A DNA stretch of 20,901 nt from Zopfochytrium polystomum (lineage: Eukaryota > Chytridiomycota > Chytridiomycetes > Chytridiales > Chytridiaceae), in the NCBI GenBank assembly GCA_025765615.1, contig JAIVFJ010000589.1:1-20901 (forward strand), read 5' to 3'. Below the pieces are notes generated by a model. The model did not search any database and was not told the DNA's origin. It saw only the letters and a program-made list of their open reading frames with translations. The translations under genes and the position numbers were made by a program. Positions 18,538-20,901 of this stretch are shown piece by piece; position 1 is the stretch's first letter, and every line of letters starts with the position of its first letter.

Positions 18538-19152
18538 TCAAGTGCCGCGCGACTTTCCGCGCGAGGCCACCCAGTAATTTGATTGTGCTCCTGTAGCAAA
18601 GTCGATCTTGACTACTTTCTTGATTTTCGGGTTCTTCTTGAGCGTCGGGAACTCGATCTGCCTGAAAATCGAGGAGACGCTGGTCCGGTCCCGAAACACG
18701 ACGTACGCCACACCCTCAGCCCTTGCAGCGAGGACTTTGGAAAATCTCTCGCAGAACTCTTTATACTCTTTGTCGCTCATGCCCTGATGCTTGTTGGTGT
18801 ACTTTTCACGAGGAAACTTGTTGTCACGGCGGAAGGACTGCTCGCAGAGCTTCCCTTTGACCTGGTGGGCCAGCTGGGCTAACCGCTCCTGATACTGGCT
18901 TTGACCGTACAAGCCACTGTAGAATATCGTCGGCATCTTGTCGTTGATGTAATGGGCGTTGATTTCACTCAGTGTTGGAATGGCGAAGGCGCGTCGGACA
19001 AGCTGGGTTTCCAGAAGGGACTGGTTATTGTTGGAGGCGGCATGGCCAGAAGCAGCCGGCTCGAGAGGTAGTGACGCCACGCGGCAGACCAAGATGCAAA
19101 GGAGCCATAACGCGGCGACGGCAAAGGGCTCAGAGAACGAGGGGAAACGCAT
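18538..19152 (-). CDS. Small secreted protein with FYSG motif
   Basis: An intronless frame of 204 residues. It begins with a clear signal peptide: a short polar start, then the hydrophobic core AVAALWLLCILVCRVAS (11-27), with cleavage likely near 27-35. A dibasic LVRR at 51-54 could be a Kex2-type processing site, leaving a mature part from about residue 55. The mature part has PTIFYSGLYG (74-83), two cysteines (103 and 134) that could form one disulfide, FSKVLAARAEGVAYVV (137-152) and FRQIEFPTLKKNPKIKKVVKID (163-184). The order FYSG, then a Gly-Val-x-Tyr-Val strand, then ExPxLxxN resembles secreted proteins I recall from fungal secretomes, but I cannot name a family or activity. It probably leaves the cell by the classical route. 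The coding call is strong; function is unknown. Confidence 0.85.
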   Translation of the reverse strand: MRFPSFSEPFAVAALWLLCILVCRVASLPLEPAASGHAASNNNQSLLETQLVRRAFAIPTLSEINAHYINDKMPTIFYSGLYGQSQYQERLAQLAHQVKGKLCEQSFRRDNKFPREKYTNKHQGMSDKEYKEFCERFSKVLAARAEGVAYVVFRDRTSVSSIFRQIEFPTLKKNPKIKKVVKIDFATGAQSNYWVASRGKSRGT

Positions 19153-20035
19153 TCGAATGGTGATGTCGCGAGGTCTTTGGGAGAGGGTGAGGCGGAAGTG
19201 AGAGGGAGAGGGAGAGAGCGACGGAGAGCAACCGGCCCCCTCTTTTTATTGCTGTCGGGAAGGTCGAAGAAGACAGCCAAACAGGCACCCAAGGGAAGAC
19301 AGGCTTGCGATTTGGCAACAAGCCGTCATCTCACTCTCTGTCTCTCATTCTCTGCGCTGTCATCTCGCTGTCTGTGTGTCTCTCACTCTCTCTCTCCCTG
19401 TGTGTGTGTGTGTGTGTCTCGCGTCGCCAGCCGGTGTGAAGTGGATACAAGTGCGGATCCACCAAGTACCTAGGAATATCTGCCAAATAATAATATGTCC
19501 CTTTGGCTTCCTCTCCATCCGTGCTGAAGCGTGTCGCAATCGATGGTTGCCCCTGGTGGGTGGAGGGCAAGGGTCGGCACCGGCGTGGTATGAGAGAGTC
19601 AGCGTGTTCGGCTGCAGAAGAATCATGTTGAATTTTGGGCAGGCAGAATGTTGAGCTGTGTGGCACTTTCCAACCCTAACCCTGTGCTTACCCGTCGTCA
19701 AGGCCGAACGAACCGGCCGCGTCGTCGACCAAGTCGGGTGAGTCGGCAAAGGGGGCTCGCTGCAACCTACACCCCGGCAGAGTCGGTGGTCGCCTTTTCA
19801 GTTGCCGGTGTAGCGAGGGCATCGACGGTATCCGCAACTGCGGCGACCGGGTTCTTTTTGTTCCAGTTCCTCATGAAAGTAGGCAGTCAAAAATCAACGC
19901 CACTTTCGTTTTTGCTGCGTCCGTGAATCGGAGCTGGGAAGGGCTTTTGGCTTTCTTTGCTGTGCACCTTCGCATTTTAGTGCGGAGTCAGCCTCCCAGA
20001 ATAGCGCGCACAGCCTCGAATTTACTGGGCGCCAT

Positions 20036-20073
<38 letters not shown>

Positions 20074-20295
20074 GACAGGGTGGGAATGTGTGTCAGATTG
20101 TGCGGAAGTGTCTGGCTGGGGCCGAACCGAAATTAGACTCTCCATTACATTCTCGAATGACGTATTTATGTGAGCACCGACTCTTTAAGACGAGCGTTCC
20201 GCCCCCACGTTGATCTTCGCCCACACAAAGCGACTCAAAGTGGAGCCTATCTCTCGTTCCCGCGGCATCCCGTCTTTCTATTCAAAAGGAAGCCA
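19153..20295. other. Intergenic region, no clear gene
   Basis: About 1.1 kb upstream of the secreted-protein gene, so its left end should carry that promoter; a TG microsatellite lies at 19399-19417. Frames around 19648-20040 on the plus strand are open in two phases and contain a GTGAGT donor-like site at about 19739, but no family motif is seen and the open stretch runs into the T35 tract. Confidence 0.45.
20038..20072. repeat. Poly-T tract (T35)
   Basis: Uninterrupted run of 35 T about 220 bases beyond the stop of the gene at the right edge. Confidence 0.95.
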
Positions 20296-20901
20296 TCAAA
20301 ACGGACACTGAACACACGAACAAAACGTCCTCCACCCTACCCCTGCCCTTGCCCAAACTCCTGCCCGGGTGGCGGAACCACCCTCCTCGGCGGTGCCGTC
20401 GGGCCCCCCTCCGGCCTCTTGCCCTTTGTCGGCGGCGACCTCAGCGACAGCCCGCTCCCGACCCCTTGCGCCCTCCGCGCCTCCTCTGCCTCCCTCTCCC
20501 GCGCCCGCTCCCGCTTCCTCCCGGCTGCCCATCCGTATGTGGTCCGTCGCGTCGTACGGCTCCACGGCTCCAATCGTCACGTTCGCGAGCACCGAGTTGC
20601 GCACAGAGTCCGTCTTCTCCAGCGCGTTCAGCTTCGACTTGACCGCTTCCGCTTTCGCCTGCTGCTCCGCCAGCTTGCGGAGAAGTACGTCCGCGGGTAG
20701 ACCGCGCGGTGCGCCTTGGCCGCCGCCGCCGCCGCCTGCGGACGACGAGGGCGGGGACCGCGACATGGCCACCGGGGAGCGGAGCCCGTCGTCGTCGTCG
20801 CCGTCGCGGTCCGGGTCGTACTCCTGCGCGCCCCACAGCACCGGGCGCTGGTTGTTTGCGCGCACCTGCCCTGCCTGCATCGACGGGGAAGGGCCGGCCG
20901 A
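20296..20901 (-). CDS. Partial coiled-coil protein, unrecognised (runs off the right edge)
   Basis: The minus-strand frame is open to the window edge; a first ATG is at 20880 but the frame continues upstream, so the start may lie outside. Visible parts are VLWGAQEYDPDRDGDDDDG, a Ser/Pro/Gly linker, and a helix LLRKLAEQQAKAEAVKSKLNAL likely to form a coiled coil, followed by SVLANVTIGAVEPYDATDH. After about 20520 this frame becomes Gly/Ala/Glu-rich and ends at 20296, whereas the +1 frame reads a more protein-like RKRERAREREAEEARR and ends at 20337. A one-base shift at a GGG run near 20520 would join them. I do not recognise the family. Coding is likely for the helix part; the C-terminus is unsettled. 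Confidence 0.5.
   Translation of the reverse strand, partial: SAGPSPSMQAGQVRANNQRPVLWGAQEYDPDRDGDDDDGLRSPVAMSRSPPSSSAGGGGGGQGAPRGLPADVLLRKLAEQQAKAEAVKSKLNALEKTDSVRNSVLANVTIGAVEPYDATDHIRMGSREEAGAGAGEGGRGGAEGARGRERAVAEVAADKGQEAGGGPDGTAEEGGSATRAGVWARAGVGWRTFCSCVQCPF

Noticed and set aside
19672..19683. Telomere-like CCCTAACCCT
   Set aside because: Fewer than two units in unique sequence between genes; too short to mean a telomere or an interstitial telomeric array.
1..20901. tRNA, rRNA, CRISPR array, insertion sequence or replication origin
   Set aside because: Scanned by eye for cloverleaf ends, regularly spaced repeats and terminal inverted repeats; none found. A covariance-model search was not possible here.

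Overview
The window looks like nuclear DNA from an early-diverging fungus, most probably a chytrid (Chytridiomycota). Several genes are broken by 45-130 nt GT-AG introns, some with fungal-type branch sites (CTAAC, TACTAAC). There is a HOM2-type aspartate-semialdehyde dehydrogenase, which animals lack. One protein is built from ankyrin-like repeats with a VLQWWKDSGL core, which I associate with chytrid genomes. Long T/A homopolymers and GA, AC and TG microsatellites fill the intergenic DNA. The clade is inferred from sequence style, without any database search.

Layout: 1-940 has no gene I can support. At 941-1439 (-) lies a frame-disrupted dual-specificity phosphatase, divergent from a seven-exon pentameric ligand-gated ion channel (1893-3536, +). 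The channel converges tail to tail, 41 bp apart, with a six-exon Rho-family GTPase (3578-4540, -). A TMEM53/DUF829-type alpha/beta-hydrolase follows (5090-6236, +, frame-disrupted). Next come intronless aspartate-semialdehyde dehydrogenase (6841-8070, -), the WWKDSGL repeat protein (9692-10324, -), a seven-exon mitochondrial 2-oxoglutarate/malate-type carrier (11724-13270, -), a two-pass membrane protein of unknown function (14952-16201, -), a protein with paired CxHx6CxxC zinc-binding motifs (16580-17623, -), a small secreted protein (18538-19152, -), and the end of an unrecognised coiled-coil protein running off the right edge (20296-20901, -).

The genes do not form an operon or an evident pathway cluster. 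Two are ordinary metabolism: ASADH makes the aspartate semialdehyde used for threonine, methionine and lysine-related routes, and the carrier exchanges dicarboxylates across the inner mitochondrial membrane. The striking pair is the channel and the Rho GTPase. The channel is a Cys-loop-superfamily receptor without the Cys pair, in what appears to be a fungus, with a pore start like anion channels and an extra C-terminal hydrophobic segment. The GTPase keeps its nucleotide-base motifs but has lost the switch I Thr and the switch II Gly-Gln.

Three genes each show apparent single-base frame breaks in short homopolymers or GC-rich runs. This could be assembly indels or real decay, and it limits confidence in their exact models.
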